DNA of 64,000 nt, taken from NCBI GenBank assembly GCA_964521425.1, contig CAZFRO010000009.1, forward strand, positions 22,176 through 86,175, in the 5' to 3' direction. The notes below the pieces were generated by a model. The model saw nothing but the letters and a program-made list of their open reading frames with translations, did no database searches and was not told the origin of the DNA. Position 1 is the first letter of the stretch, and each line of letters begins with the position of its first letter. The position numbers and the translations under genes were made by a program. Positions 16,658 through 26,068 of the stretch are shown here, one piece after another. Source of the stretch: Joyebacterum sp964521425. GTDB lineage: Bacteria > Joyebacterota > Joyebacteria > Joyebacterales > Joyebacteraceae.

Positions 16658-18028
16658 ATGAAATCGCGCATCGAGCATGTGATGAAGAAGTTCGCCGACA
16701 GATGCGACTACCTTGAGGTTCATTTAGAGGAGACTGAGGAATCCAGCGTAGGCTTCACCGGTCCGCGATTGTCGGATCTCGGCCGCAAGATGAATTTCGG
16801 CGGCAACGTCCGCGCTCTTCACAAGGGCGGGTGGGGTTTCGCGTCCTTCAACAGTGTCGAGCGTCTCGACGAGTTCGCGCAGTACGCGATCGATCAGGCC
16901 AAGACCGTCGGGAAAGCAACAAGTCAACTTGCCGAGGTTGAACCGGTAGTGGCTGACGTACCTGTTGATCTTGAGAATGACCCGCGCGACGTGTCCCTCG
17001 AAGAGAAGGTCGAGACAATGCGGGCGTACAGTGAGCGCGCAGTAGGCTTCAATGACGCCATCACGAGTTCGCTGGTCACGTACTTCGATCGCTTCCACAA
17101 GTTCTGGTTCGGTAACAGCGAAGGCGGCCTCGTCTACCAGGAGCGCGTCGACATCGGAGGGCGTGTGACACCGGTGGCGACACGCGATGGTGACACTCAA
17201 GGCTACAGCGTCGGTTTCGGTGGGAGCGACGACTTCAGTGTGGTCAGGGGACTCGACAAAGAGATTGACAGAGCCTGTGGAGTAGCTTCGGGCAAGCTGG
17301 ACGCGTCCAAGATAGAGGGTGGAGAGTACACGGTGATCCTCGACCCGCGACTCGCCGGCGTCTTCATCCACGAGGCCTTCGGGCACCTGTCTGAGGGTGA
17401 CAACGTGTATGAGGATGAAAATCTTCAGAAGGTCATGAAGCTCGGGAGGAGATTCGGTCGACGCTTCCTCAACGTCTACGATACCGGGTTGGACAGAGGC
17501 TTACGTGGCCACCTCGTCTACGACGATGAGGGCGTGCCGACTGAGAAGACGTACCTGATCCGGGACGGCGAGTTGGTCGGGAGGCTCCACTCGCGCGAGA
17601 CCGCAGGCAAGATGGGGGAGAAGCCGACAGGCAGTGCGCGTTGTCTCGATTACCGCTTCCCGCCGATCCCGCGGATGCGCAACACGTGCATCGCCGCAGG
17701 AGAGGCCACGTTCGATGAGATGATTGCGGGCGTCGACTACGGCGTCTACTGCATCTCCGCATCAGGTGGGCAGACGAACGGCGAGATGTTCACGTTCACG
17801 GCCGCCAACGCCCGGATGATCCGCGATGGGAAGCTGGCGGAGCAGGTTCGAGACGTGACGCTCACCGGAAATGTCTTCACCACTCTCGACAACATCGATC
17901 TCCTGGCAAATGACTTGGCTGCGCACGACGGGGGTGGAGGATGTGGCAAGGCGGGACAGTTTCCACTGCCTGTCACCCACGGCTCCCCACACGTCAGGAT
18001 TCAGAACGTCGTGATTGGAGGTGAGTAG
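16658..18028 (+). CDS. tldD: TldD metalloprotease subunit
   Basis: The protein has 456 residues, full length for TldD. The zinc motif HEAFGH (HExxxH) lies near 237-242 in VFIHEAFGHLSEGD, with the Gly-rich GGGGCGKAGQ region near the C-terminus. TldD pairs with TldE to degrade unfolded peptides and in other systems trims RiPP leaders such as microcin B17. TldE follows immediately. With no leader peptidase in the RiPP operon 6 kb upstream, this pair is a possible but unproven candidate for that step. Confidence 0.95.
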   Translation: MKSRIEHVMKKFADRCDYLEVHLEETEESSVGFTGPRLSDLGRKMNFGGNVRALHKGGWGFASFNSVERLDEFAQYAIDQAKTVGKATSQLAEVEPVVADVPVDLENDPRDVSLEEKVETMRAYSERAVGFNDAITSSLVTYFDRFHKFWFGNSEGGLVYQERVDIGGRVTPVATRDGDTQGYSVGFGGSDDFSVVRGLDKEIDRACGVASGKLDASKIEGGEYTVILDPRLAGVFIHEAFGHLSEGDNVYEDENLQKVMKLGRRFGRRFLNVYDTGLDRGLRGHLVYDDEGVPTEKTYLIRDGELVGRLHSRETAGKMGEKPTGSARCLDYRFPPIPRMRNTCIAAGEATFDEMIAGVDYGVYCISASGGQTNGEMFTFTAANARMIRDGKLAEQVRDVTLTGNVFTTLDNIDLLANDLAAHDGGGGCGKAGQFPLPVTHGSPHVRIQNVVIGGE

Positions 18029-18029
18029 G

Positions 18030-19376
18030 GTGAAGACGATCATTGAGACAGCTCTCCGCAGAGGGGCCGCAAGGGCCGAGGTCTTCTACCTGAATTCGCT
18101 CCAGACAGAAGTGAACTACGAGGCCGGTCGACTCAAGGAGCTGGCCAACACTGAAGAGACGGGTGTCGCTCTGAGGCTGGTCAAGGATGGGAAGCTGGGC
18201 TTCGCTACGACAACGAAGCTCACCCAGCTGGACCGGCTTGTGGACGATGCGCTCGCCACGGCGTCATGCGGCGATGACATGGAGTTTGATTTCGCTGTTG
18301 CCGGGGGGCTGCCCGACTTCACGTGTTCCGACAAGACCGTCGCGGAACTCTCCGTCGATGAGATGATGAAGCATTCGGAGGCAGGCGTCGCACGCCTGCT
18401 CGACTATGAGAAGGACATCCAGGCGGAGTCGGGAACCACACGCGACATGCAGACCATCCATGTCATGAACTCGGACGGCGTGGATGCGAAGTTCGAGCGA
18501 ACTCAGTATCAGTTCTACGTCCATGGGCGGCTGATTGAGGGTACGAACATGCTCGATGGCGGCGCCTACTTCGGCGGCACGGCGCTGGACGTCGATTTCG
18601 ACCAGTTGTACGAGAACGCTGTGAACGAATTCAGACGCGCGCGGACGAACGTGGATCTGGCTACGGGACGGACGACAGTTGTTCTCACTCCCAGAGCCGT
18701 GGCCGACATTATGCTGACCCTCAATCTCGGTGTCAGCGGAGCCCACATCGAGCAGGGCATATCTCCTCTGGTCGGGAAACTGGGGAAGCACATCTTCGAT
18801 GAGAGGATAACGATTCGCGACGACGGCCTGAGGCCCGGCGGGTATAGGTCGGCTCCTTTCGACGACGAGGGTGTTCCGATGCAGACGACAACGGTCGTGG
18901 AGTCGGGCGTGCTCAAGAGCTATCTGACCGATCTCAGAACGGCGCGCAAGCTGAACCACGCCGACACGGGTAACGGTCTCAAGGCGAAACGTCTCGTCGG
19001 CACGAAGGAGCTGGGCAAGTCTCCGACGCCCGAGATCACGAACTGGGTGATGGAGGGTGGGGAGAAGCCGTACGAGGAACTCCTCTCCGATGTGGGAAGC
19101 GGCGTGCTTGTAGACAGCATCATGGGTCTTCTGATGTCCAATCTCATCGCCGGCGAGTTCGGCGGCAATCTGGCGTACGGACTCAGGATCGAGGACGGCA
19201 AGACGACCGGACGAGTGAAGGACGCCATGATCTCCGGCAACATCTACAAGCTGTTCAAGTCCAACATCATCGCGCTGTCCAAGGACGTGGAACTGACGGG
19301 GCTCCTCGGCGGCATCGGAACTCACTGGTACCCGTACGTGATCCTGAAGGACGTAACGATCGCGACGAAGTCATAG
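18030..19376 (+). CDS. tldE: TldE/PmbA protease subunit
   Basis: The protein has 448 residues from GTG 18030, which sits 8 nt after GGAGG (18017-18021). An in-frame TTG at 18015 would overlap tldD. It has the PmbA/TldE fold and lacks HExxxH, as expected for the non-catalytic partner. Conserved parts include SGAHIEQGISPLVGKLG and DSIMGLLMSNLIAGEFGGN. It forms the TldD/TldE complex with the preceding gene, one nucleotide away. Confidence 0.93.
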   Translation: MKTIIETALRRGAARAEVFYLNSLQTEVNYEAGRLKELANTEETGVALRLVKDGKLGFATTTKLTQLDRLVDDALATASCGDDMEFDFAVAGGLPDFTCSDKTVAELSVDEMMKHSEAGVARLLDYEKDIQAESGTTRDMQTIHVMNSDGVDAKFERTQYQFYVHGRLIEGTNMLDGGAYFGGTALDVDFDQLYENAVNEFRRARTNVDLATGRTTVVLTPRAVADIMLTLNLGVSGAHIEQGISPLVGKLGKHIFDERITIRDDGLRPGGYRSAPFDDEGVPMQTTTVVESGVLKSYLTDLRTARKLNHADTGNGLKAKRLVGTKELGKSPTPEITNWVMEGGEKPYEELLSDVGSGVLVDSIMGLLMSNLIAGEFGGNLAYGLRIEDGKTTGRVKDAMISGNIYKLFKSNIIALSKDVELTGLLGGIGTHWYPYVILKDVTIATKS

Positions 19377-19380
19377 GCTG

Positions 19381-19418
19381 TGGGCGCATGAGGTGCGCCC
19401 GATAGGGTCGTGGGCGCA
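19381..19418. repeat. REP-like palindromic repeat, one full and one half copy
   Basis: The full copy (19394-19418) is TGCGCCC, a 10-nt loop and TGGGCGCA. A half copy (TGGGCGCA, 19381-19388) precedes it just after the tldE stop. The loop differs slightly from the copies at 15227. Confidence 0.75.
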
Positions 19419-19434
19419 TGAAGGGGAGGTAGAT

Positions 19435-21324
19435 ATGCGGCGAGGAGTGATGGTCTTCTTCCTGGCGCTTGTCTTCCTGGCGACCATTATGCATGGTCCG
19501 GCCGGGGCCAAGAGCTACCACATCTCGGACGTGGACATAGACATCACCGTCAGGTCGGATGGAAGCTTCGAGTTTCGCGAGGCGCGCACCTTCGATTTCA
19601 ACGGCGATTTCACCTACGCCTTCTTCCAGGTCGAGAAGACATCGTCGTCAGGGGACGGCGTCGAGATCACCGATATCGTCGTGGGTGAGAACGGGATCGC
19701 GTACACCCCGGGCTCCCCTCGAGACCTCGATGATGAGCGTCCTCCTGGTACCTGCTACGTCTACTACGACTACAAGTCCCGCTATGCCTACGCGAAGTGG
19801 TTCTACCGCGCTGATGATGAACGGCGCACCTTCGATATCTCATACACGGTTCACGATGCGGTCGTCGTCCACGATGATTTCGCCGTCCTCTACTGGAAGT
19901 TCATCGGCGAGACCTGGGACATCCGGACAGATCGTGTCACCGGGCGCATCCACTTCCCACCCGGCGGGGACAAGGACCGTCTTCGGGCGTGGCTTCACGC
20001 GAACCTGACCAGCAAGTACACGATCGAGGATGAGAGAACCGTCAGCTTCTGGGTCGACAACTTGAGACCGGGCAGATTCGTGGAGCTCCGCATTCTCTTC
20101 CCGCCCGAGCTTGTTCCGGATGCGACCCGGCATGAGCGTGGCCTGATATGGGATACGACCCTGGCCGAAGAGAAGATCCTCGTCGATGAGGCCAATCGCA
20201 GGAGGGTGGAGGCGCAGGAGTACGTTACCGGTCGAGCAGCCCGGGCGCGCACCGGGCTCGTCGCTGCGATCATCGTTTCCCTTCTCGCGCTTGGTGCGTG
20301 GACCGTGCTCTTCCTGAAGTACGGCCGCGAGCACAACGTGGAGTTCGAAGGCGACTACTTCCGGGAACTCCCGTCCGACCGCCCACCGGCGGAGGTCGGC
20401 TACCTCTTCCGTTCCGGCGTGGTCGGCGCCGGCGACATGGTCGCGACCATACTCGACCTGGCGCAGGGCGGGTACATCACCATCACTGAAACGATCGAGG
20501 AGAAACACGGACCCCTCAATCTTCTCGGTGGTGGCAAAGACTACGTCCTCGAGTGGGTGAACAAGGATGTCTCATCTCTGAACTCGTACGAGTCGAACCT
20601 GGTGCTCTTCCTCTTCAGCGCGGCGTGCGTCACCGGTGACAAACTGTCGCTCAATGCGTTCAAGAAAGAGGCGCAGAAGCACTCGACCAAGTTCCAGAAG
20701 TGGTTCAGTAAGTGGAAGAAGCGCATCGTCAAGAAGTCAGAAGCGGAGGGGCTCCTCGAACGGAAGAGCACCATCATGTCATATGTCTGTATCGCGATCG
20801 GCGTCGTTACGATGTTTGTGGGTTTCGCGATCGCGGTATTTGCAGAGACCCCGTACGCACTTATCTGTTTCGTTGCCGGATTCACGATCCTGCTTCTCTC
20901 AATGCTCGTCAAGCGCAGGTCGTTCGAGGCGGGACTGGAGTTCAAGAAATGGCAGGCGCTCAAGCGGTATCTGCTTCACTTCTCCACACTGGATGAAGCG
21001 CCTCCGCAGGCGCTCACGCTCTGGGAGCACTTCCTCGTCTACGCAACAACTCTCGGTGTGGCCAAGGAGGTTCTGAAACAGCTCGAGCCGCTCCTTCCCG
21101 ATATGGAGGCGGCTGCCGGTCGGACCTTCGCACACGGATGGTACTACGGCGCCGCAGTCGGGAACCTTGGGGACAGCATGAGCGGGATCTCTGGTCTGGC
21201 TGAGGGGCTCTCGAGCATGGTCTCGGTTGCAGGAAGCGCGATGAGTTCGGCGAGCGGCACGGGTGGCGGCGGAACCGGCGGCGGTGGTGGAGGCGGTGGT
21301 GGCGGTGGCGGTGGCGCCGGCTAG
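19435..21324 (+). CDS. DUF2207 membrane protein with poly-Gly tail
   Basis: The protein has 629 residues from the ATG after GGGGAGGT (19423-19430). A signal peptide (1-25) is followed by an extracytoplasmic beta-rich domain (YHISDVDIDITVRSDGSF). A first membrane helix lies near 275-300, then a cytoplasmic part with the DUF2207 pattern (RPPAEVGYLFRSGVVGAGDMVATILDLA), two helices near 440-490 and a C-terminal run of about 20 Gly. The family is widespread and its function unknown. Confidence 0.88.
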   Translation: MRRGVMVFFLALVFLATIMHGPAGAKSYHISDVDIDITVRSDGSFEFREARTFDFNGDFTYAFFQVEKTSSSGDGVEITDIVVGENGIAYTPGSPRDLDDERPPGTCYVYYDYKSRYAYAKWFYRADDERRTFDISYTVHDAVVVHDDFAVLYWKFIGETWDIRTDRVTGRIHFPPGGDKDRLRAWLHANLTSKYTIEDERTVSFWVDNLRPGRFVELRILFPPELVPDATRHERGLIWDTTLAEEKILVDEANRRRVEAQEYVTGRAARARTGLVAAIIVSLLALGAWTVLFLKYGREHNVEFEGDYFRELPSDRPPAEVGYLFRSGVVGAGDMVATILDLAQGGYITITETIEEKHGPLNLLGGGKDYVLEWVNKDVSSLNSYESNLVLFLFSAACVTGDKLSLNAFKKEAQKHSTKFQKWFSKWKKRIVKKSEAEGLLERKSTIMSYVCIAIGVVTMFVGFAIAVFAETPYALICFVAGFTILLLSMLVKRRSFEAGLEFKKWQALKRYLLHFSTLDEAPPQALTLWEHFLVYATTLGVAKEVLKQLEPLLPDMEAAAGRTFAHGWYYGAAVGNLGDSMSGISGLAEGLSSMVSVAGSAMSSASGTGGGGTGGGGGGGGGGGGGAG

Positions 21325-21370
21325 CAGCCCGAGTGCGTGGGTCACTCCGTGCCGGAGGAGGACCGATTCA

Positions 21371-21826
21371 GTGGCAGAGCGCCCTCACTACACCGAGATT
21401 GACCACACGGCCGACGTGGGAGTGGAGCTTCGGGCGCATGATCTTGTGTCTGCGTTTGAGCGCACCGCAGCATGCATGTTCGATCTCATCTGTCATCTCG
21501 ACGAGATCGGCTGCGCGTGGTCGCGCCGCGTGACGGTGCGGGGACGGCCCGGGGATGTCGAACATCTGATGGTCAGATGGCTCTCCGAGTTGCTCTACCT
21601 GTCTACTTCCTCGCGAATCCTCCTCTCTCAATTCAAGATCGAGGAGTTCGACCTCGAAGGGCGTGGAGCAGGCGGTGAGTCCTCCATCGTGGCAGAGGTC
21701 CATGGCGAGAGAATGGACGCGGTCCGCCACAGCTTGCGTGTGGAGATCAAGGCTCCCACGTATCATTCCCTTCGCATCGAGGAGACGCCTGAGGGTTGGG
21801 CAGTGCGCGTCATCTTCGACACGTGA
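21371..21826 (+). CDS. Archease (RtcB activator)
   Basis: The protein has 151 residues from GTG 21371, preceded by GGAGGAG. It starts with the archease signature YTEIDHTADVGVEL and has acidic metal-binding residues, including the C-terminal Asp in VIFDT. Archease speeds guanylylation of the RNA ligase RtcB. RtcB is encoded 11 nt downstream, which supports both assignments. Confidence 0.92.
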   Translation: MAERPHYTEIDHTADVGVELRAHDLVSAFERTAACMFDLICHLDEIGCAWSRRVTVRGRPGDVEHLMVRWLSELLYLSTSSRILLSQFKIEEFDLEGRGAGGESSIVAEVHGERMDAVRHSLRVEIKAPTYHSLRIEETPEGWAVRVIFDT

Positions 21827-21837
21827 TTGGAGCGGAC

Positions 21838-23319
21838 ATGTCTTCCGGTAAGAGCGACGAGAATCATTCGACCTCACGCGGCGATCTGACAGAGGTCGCC
21901 GAGTGCGTGTGGGAGATCGCCCGAACGGGTGGGATGCGTGTCCCGGGCCGCATCTACGCAGACGAGCGGCTTCTTCCACAGATCCTGAGTGACAAGGGTC
22001 TCGAGCAGGTTGTGAACGTCGCGCACCTTCCCGGTGTGGTCCGTTACTCTCTGGCGATGCCCGATATCCACTGGGGTTACGGTTTCCCCATAGGCGGTGT
22101 CGCGGCCACCGATCCATCCGAGGACGGTGTTGTATCGCCGGGCGGTGTCGGCTACGACATCAACTGCGGCGTCCGCCTCGTGGCGAGCAGGATGAGGCGA
22201 GAGGACGTAGCTGATCGCATCCCCGATCTCATCAGTGCGCTCTTTCGGGACGTGCCTTGCGGCCTGGGTTCCAGCGGAGCCATCGGCAATCTCTCGCGAA
22301 GAGACGTCCAGGACGTGATGGCGGAGGGCGCGCGCTGGGCGGTGACACGGGGCTACGGCACTGAGGCAGATCTGGATCGCACCGAGGATGGCGGCTGTCT
22401 CTCATTGGCCGATCCTGGGGCGGTAAGCAAGCGCGCGGTCGAGCGCGGGAGGCCGCAAGTGGGGACGCTTGGGTCCGGCAATCACTTCATCGAAGTGGGC
22501 TTCGTCGACGAAATCTACGACGAGGCGCGAGCTGCCGCCTTCGGGCTCGAACTCGGAAGAGTGACTCTGATGATTCACTCGGGGTCCCGCGGACTCGGGT
22601 ACCAGGTCTGCGACGACTACCTCAATGTAATGCAGGACGCGGTTCCGAAGTACGGGATCGATCTCCCGGATCGTCAACTCGCCTGCGCTCCGGTCGAATC
22701 TCCCGAGGGCAAGCGCTATCTCTCGGCCATGGCCTCCGCGGCCAACTACGCCTGGGCGAATCGGCAGGTGATGATGGTCCTCGCGAAGCGATCGATCGCG
22801 GGAGTGATGAAGGCAAGCGAGGCGGAGCTGGGGCTCAGGCTCGTCTATGATGTCTGCCACAATATCGCCAAGATGGAACGTCACAAGGTGGGGGACAAGG
22901 AGAAGCTTCTCTGCATCCACCGTAAGGGTGCGACACGAGCTTTTCCCGGGAGCCACGATGACGTGCCGGACTGCTACCGGTCGGCGGGGCAGCCGGTGCT
23001 CATTCCGGGAGACATGGGAACCCACTCATTCGTCTCAGCCGGAACCCTCGCGGCGCTCGAGGAGACCTTCGGCAGCTCCTGTCACGGAGCAGGCCGGGTG
23101 ATGTCGAGGACCAAGGCACGGAAGATGGCGCGCGGGAGGAATCTCGCCGATGAACTCAGGGGGATGGGCGTCTACGTGACGGCCAAGGGGAAGGCAACGC
23201 TCGCCGAGGAGATGCCGTCCGCTTACAAGGATGTCTCCGACGTCGTGGATGTCATGGACCGGACCGGCATCGCGCGGAAGGTCGTCAGACTGAAGCCGCT
23301 CGGCGTTGCCAAGGGTTGA
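21838..23319 (+). CDS. rtcB: RNA-splicing ligase RtcB
   Basis: The protein has 493 residues. Manganese- and GTP-binding motifs are present: PDIHWGYGFPIGG, GGVGYDINCGVRL with the metal-binding Cys, LGSGNHFIEVG, HSGSRGLGYQV and RKGATRAFPG. RtcB joins 2',3'-cyclic-phosphate and 5'-hydroxyl RNA ends in tRNA repair and splicing. ATG 21838 has GGAG upstream; ATG 21796 would overlap archease. Confidence 0.96.
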   Translation: MSSGKSDENHSTSRGDLTEVAECVWEIARTGGMRVPGRIYADERLLPQILSDKGLEQVVNVAHLPGVVRYSLAMPDIHWGYGFPIGGVAATDPSEDGVVSPGGVGYDINCGVRLVASRMRREDVADRIPDLISALFRDVPCGLGSSGAIGNLSRRDVQDVMAEGARWAVTRGYGTEADLDRTEDGGCLSLADPGAVSKRAVERGRPQVGTLGSGNHFIEVGFVDEIYDEARAAAFGLELGRVTLMIHSGSRGLGYQVCDDYLNVMQDAVPKYGIDLPDRQLACAPVESPEGKRYLSAMASAANYAWANRQVMMVLAKRSIAGVMKASEAELGLRLVYDVCHNIAKMERHKVGDKEKLLCIHRKGATRAFPGSHDDVPDCYRSAGQPVLIPGDMGTHSFVSAGTLAALEETFGSSCHGAGRVMSRTKARKMARGRNLADELRGMGVYVTAKGKATLAEEMPSAYKDVSDVVDVMDRTGIARKVVRLKPLGVAKG

Positions 23320-23325
23320 TTACTG

Positions 23326-25038
23326 ATGAAGAACCGAGAGATCGCACACCTGTTTGAATCCCTTGCGAGCATACTCGAGATCCAGGACGCGAATCCGTTT
23401 CGTGTGAACGCATACCGCCGCGTGGCCCGTGCTCTCGAGGAACTCACGGTCGACGTGGCAGGTCTTATCGAATCCGGTGAGGTCATGGATATCCCCGGCA
23501 TCGGCAAGGGTACTGCGGCGGCGATCTCCGAGTATCTCGAGACAGGAACGATTCAGAGCTACGAGCAGGCGAGGGCGGAGATCCCTGGTGGGCTTCTGGA
23601 ACTCCTATCCATATCCGGACTCGGCCCCAAGACGGTCGGTCTCCTCTGGCGCGAGTTGAACATCAGATCCCTCAAGGAACTCAAGCGACGACTCAAGAGC
23701 GAGAAGCTGCTGGCGCTTCCCGGCATGGGCGAGAAGAAGATAGAGAGGATTCAATCGGGGATCCGCGCGTATGAGTCCGGTGCGGGGAGGATGCTCCTCG
23801 GTACGGCTCTCTCGCTCGCCGATATGGTGACCACCGAGATGAGGAAGGTCCCCGGCGTGACTGAGGTCAGCGTGGCCGGCTCGACGCGGCGCTGGAGGGA
23901 AACCATCGGGGATGTCGATGTCCTTGTAACAGGGGGAACCCCTGGAAACGTCATCGAGGCCTTCACCTCGATGGCCGCCGTCGAGGAGGTGCTGGCATCC
24001 GGGTCGACCAAGGCGAGCGTCAGGATAGAGGAGGCGCTTCAGGTCGACCTCCGCGTCGTGCAGAAGAGCGAGTGGGGGGCCGCCCTCATGTACTTCACCG
24101 GCTCAAAGGAGCACAACGTCCGGCTGCGGACGCTCGCCAGGGAACGGGGTCTCAAACTCAGCGAGTACGGTCTCTTTCGTGACGACGAGAGACTGTCCTC
24201 GCGCACCGAGAAGGCCGTCTATCGCAAGCTCGGGATGGCGTGGGTGCCGCCGGAACTCCGGGAGGACCGCGGAGAAGTCGAGGCGGCGCTCGATGGAAAG
24301 CTGCCGCGCCTCGTCGAGATGGAGGACATCCGAGGGGACCTGCACATGCATTCCGTATGGAGCGATGGTGGCTCCACGATCGAGGATGTAGCACGTGCGG
24401 CGAAGGCGCGGGGGTACGAGTACGTCATCATTAGCGATCACTCCAGGTCTCTGAAGATAGCCAACGGGCTGTCGATCGAGAGACTCGAACAGCAGGCTCT
24501 GGAGATCGACGATGTCAACCGCCGGGTCAAGGGCATCACGGTTCTTAAGGGAACAGAGGCCGACATCCTCTCGGATGGATCCGTGGACTACCCCGACGAG
24601 GTGCTCGAGCGCCTGGACGTTGTCATCGCATCCATTCACTCCGGCTTCCAGCAGACGAGTGACAGGATCACGGGGCGGATCGTCGCGGCAATGGAGAACC
24701 CGCATGTCGACATCATCGGGCACCCTACCGGGCGGCTGATCGGCAGACGAGAGGCCTATCGTGTGGATATGGAGCAGGTGATGGAAGCTGCAGCGAGGAC
24801 GGGTACCGCCCTCGAGATCAACTGCTACGGTGAGCGTATCGATCTGAACGACGTGCACGCAAGGCGGGCCGCCGAGATGGGGGTGAAGCTCTCGCTCGGC
24901 ACGGATTCGCACGATGTCAGCCAGATGTGGGCGATCGCCATAGGCGTCCACACCGCTCGCCGGGGCTGGCTTCCCCCGGAATCACTCCTCAACACCCTCA
25001 CACTCAAGGCCCTGCTATCGGCCCTTTCCTCATCCTGA
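23326..25038 (+). CDS. polX: PolX family DNA polymerase with PHP domain
   Basis: The protein has 570 residues, the usual length for bacterial PolX. Helix-hairpin-helix motifs (IPGIGKGTAAAISEYL, LPGMGEKKIERIQ) lie in the N-terminal 8-kDa region. The polymerase palm has GDVDVLV near 195 and LQVDLRVV. The PHP domain begins near 338 with GDLHMHSVWSDG and includes IISDHS, GHPTGRLIG and GTDSHD, metal ligands of the 3'-5' exonuclease. It fills short gaps in base excision repair. It follows rtcB by 6 nt. Confidence 0.95.
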   Translation: MKNREIAHLFESLASILEIQDANPFRVNAYRRVARALEELTVDVAGLIESGEVMDIPGIGKGTAAAISEYLETGTIQSYEQARAEIPGGLLELLSISGLGPKTVGLLWRELNIRSLKELKRRLKSEKLLALPGMGEKKIERIQSGIRAYESGAGRMLLGTALSLADMVTTEMRKVPGVTEVSVAGSTRRWRETIGDVDVLVTGGTPGNVIEAFTSMAAVEEVLASGSTKASVRIEEALQVDLRVVQKSEWGAALMYFTGSKEHNVRLRTLARERGLKLSEYGLFRDDERLSSRTEKAVYRKLGMAWVPPELREDRGEVEAALDGKLPRLVEMEDIRGDLHMHSVWSDGGSTIEDVARAAKARGYEYVIISDHSRSLKIANGLSIERLEQQALEIDDVNRRVKGITVLKGTEADILSDGSVDYPDEVLERLDVVIASIHSGFQQTSDRITGRIVAAMENPHVDIIGHPTGRLIGRREAYRVDMEQVMEAAARTGTALEINCYGERIDLNDVHARRAAEMGVKLSLGTDSHDVSQMWAIAIGVHTARRGWLPPESLLNTLTLKALLSALSSS

Positions 25039-25202
25039 GGGCTCGGGCGCCGGTCCCGCGCATCTCCCCCGATGCCCCGGGTAGGGCTTGGGCAGGAATC
25101 TTGCAGTCAAAGCACAACTGTAACACTGGATCTCAAGTGTCAAAATGGCCTCCGTGTGCGCCATATGCCTCCCTGTGGGGAGAAGCGGACAGGAAGTGAC
25201 TA

Positions 25203-25231
25203 TTGACACACATTGTTTCCTATGTTATTCT
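25203..25231 (+). promoter_or_regulatory. sigma70-type promoter
   Basis: TTGACA, 17 nt, TATTCT (25226-25231), in an AT-rich patch. It fits the secreted protein gene at 25295. Confidence 0.65.
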
Positions 25232-25294
25232 TGTACTAAGGTCGAGAAAATACGCGGCCATTGTACGCAGTTGTCCTGAACCTAGAGGTGCGTC

Positions 25295-25924
25295 ATGAAA
25301 ATACTCCAACGGTCGCTTATTGCAGTCACGGTGCTTCTGCTCGGAGCGGGACTCGTGGCTCCGGCACTCGCTGCCATTGGGTGCGGCGCCGTGGGTGAAG
25401 CCTATGAGAACGACGACGGTACGTACACGTACACGGTCGTGCTCTCGTGGGATTTCGGTCAGGCTGCGAGGCCGGATCGGATCAACCTGAGTATCGAGCA
25501 TCTGATGGGTTGCGGCTTCTACGACCCCGAGGACCCCGTGCAGCAGGACTATGTCATTGCTCACGAGGGCTACTCAGCACCTGATGGCGAGTGCTTCAAT
25601 CTCATAGGCGAGCCAATGGAAGAGATCGTGTGGGTGGGTGGGATTGCCATGAGTGACCCTGACTGCTGGATGCCGGTACTGCATCTCTTCTGGGAGAACA
25701 GCGGACCGACCATCGAGTGTCTGCCGCTGGGCACTGGGTCAGCCACCTTCTCATTCACATCGTACGGTCTTCCGGTCGACACGCAGATCTACTACGGGGC
25801 GATCCTCATCAAGGCCGGCGACTACTGCATCGTGTGTGACTATGAAGGACCGCTTCCCGACTGCAACCCCTGGGCGCCCGTCGAGGATCATCACTGGGGT
25901 GTGATCAAGGCGTTGTACAGGTAG
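25295..25924 (+). CDS. Secreted Cys-containing protein, unknown function
   Basis: The protein has 209 residues, with a signal peptide ending near ALA-AI (residue 27). The mature part is rich in Tyr, Trp, Asp and Gly and has eight Cys, several in pairs that could form disulfides (CIVCDYEGPLPDC). I do not recognise a family. The beta-rich composition suggests an Ig-like or jelly-roll exported domain. It has its own promoter and a terminator downstream at 26009. Confidence 0.7.
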   Translation: MKILQRSLIAVTVLLLGAGLVAPALAAIGCGAVGEAYENDDGTYTYTVVLSWDFGQAARPDRINLSIEHLMGCGFYDPEDPVQQDYVIAHEGYSAPDGECFNLIGEPMEEIVWVGGIAMSDPDCWMPVLHLFWENSGPTIECLPLGTGSATFSFTSYGLPVDTQIYYGAILIKAGDYCIVCDYEGPLPDCNPWAPVEDHHWGVIKALYR

Positions 25925-26008
25925 CGCGAGGGGGGAGACGCCTGGGTGCGGCCTAGGGATGGAGTCGCTGGAGCACAGGCTTCCACTTGAGAATCGATTT
26001 CAGGAGAG

Positions 26009-26039
26009 GGGGTGTCCCGCTGGGGATACCCCTTCTTTT
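26009..26039. terminator. Rho-independent terminator between convergent genes
   Basis: GGGGTGTCCC pairs with GGGATACCCC around GCTG and is followed by TTCTTTT on the plus strand. It ends the secreted-protein transcript and may also work for htpX on the opposite strand. Confidence 0.7.
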
Positions 26040-26068
26040 CGTTGCCGGTGTGGTGTGGAAGTGTGTGG

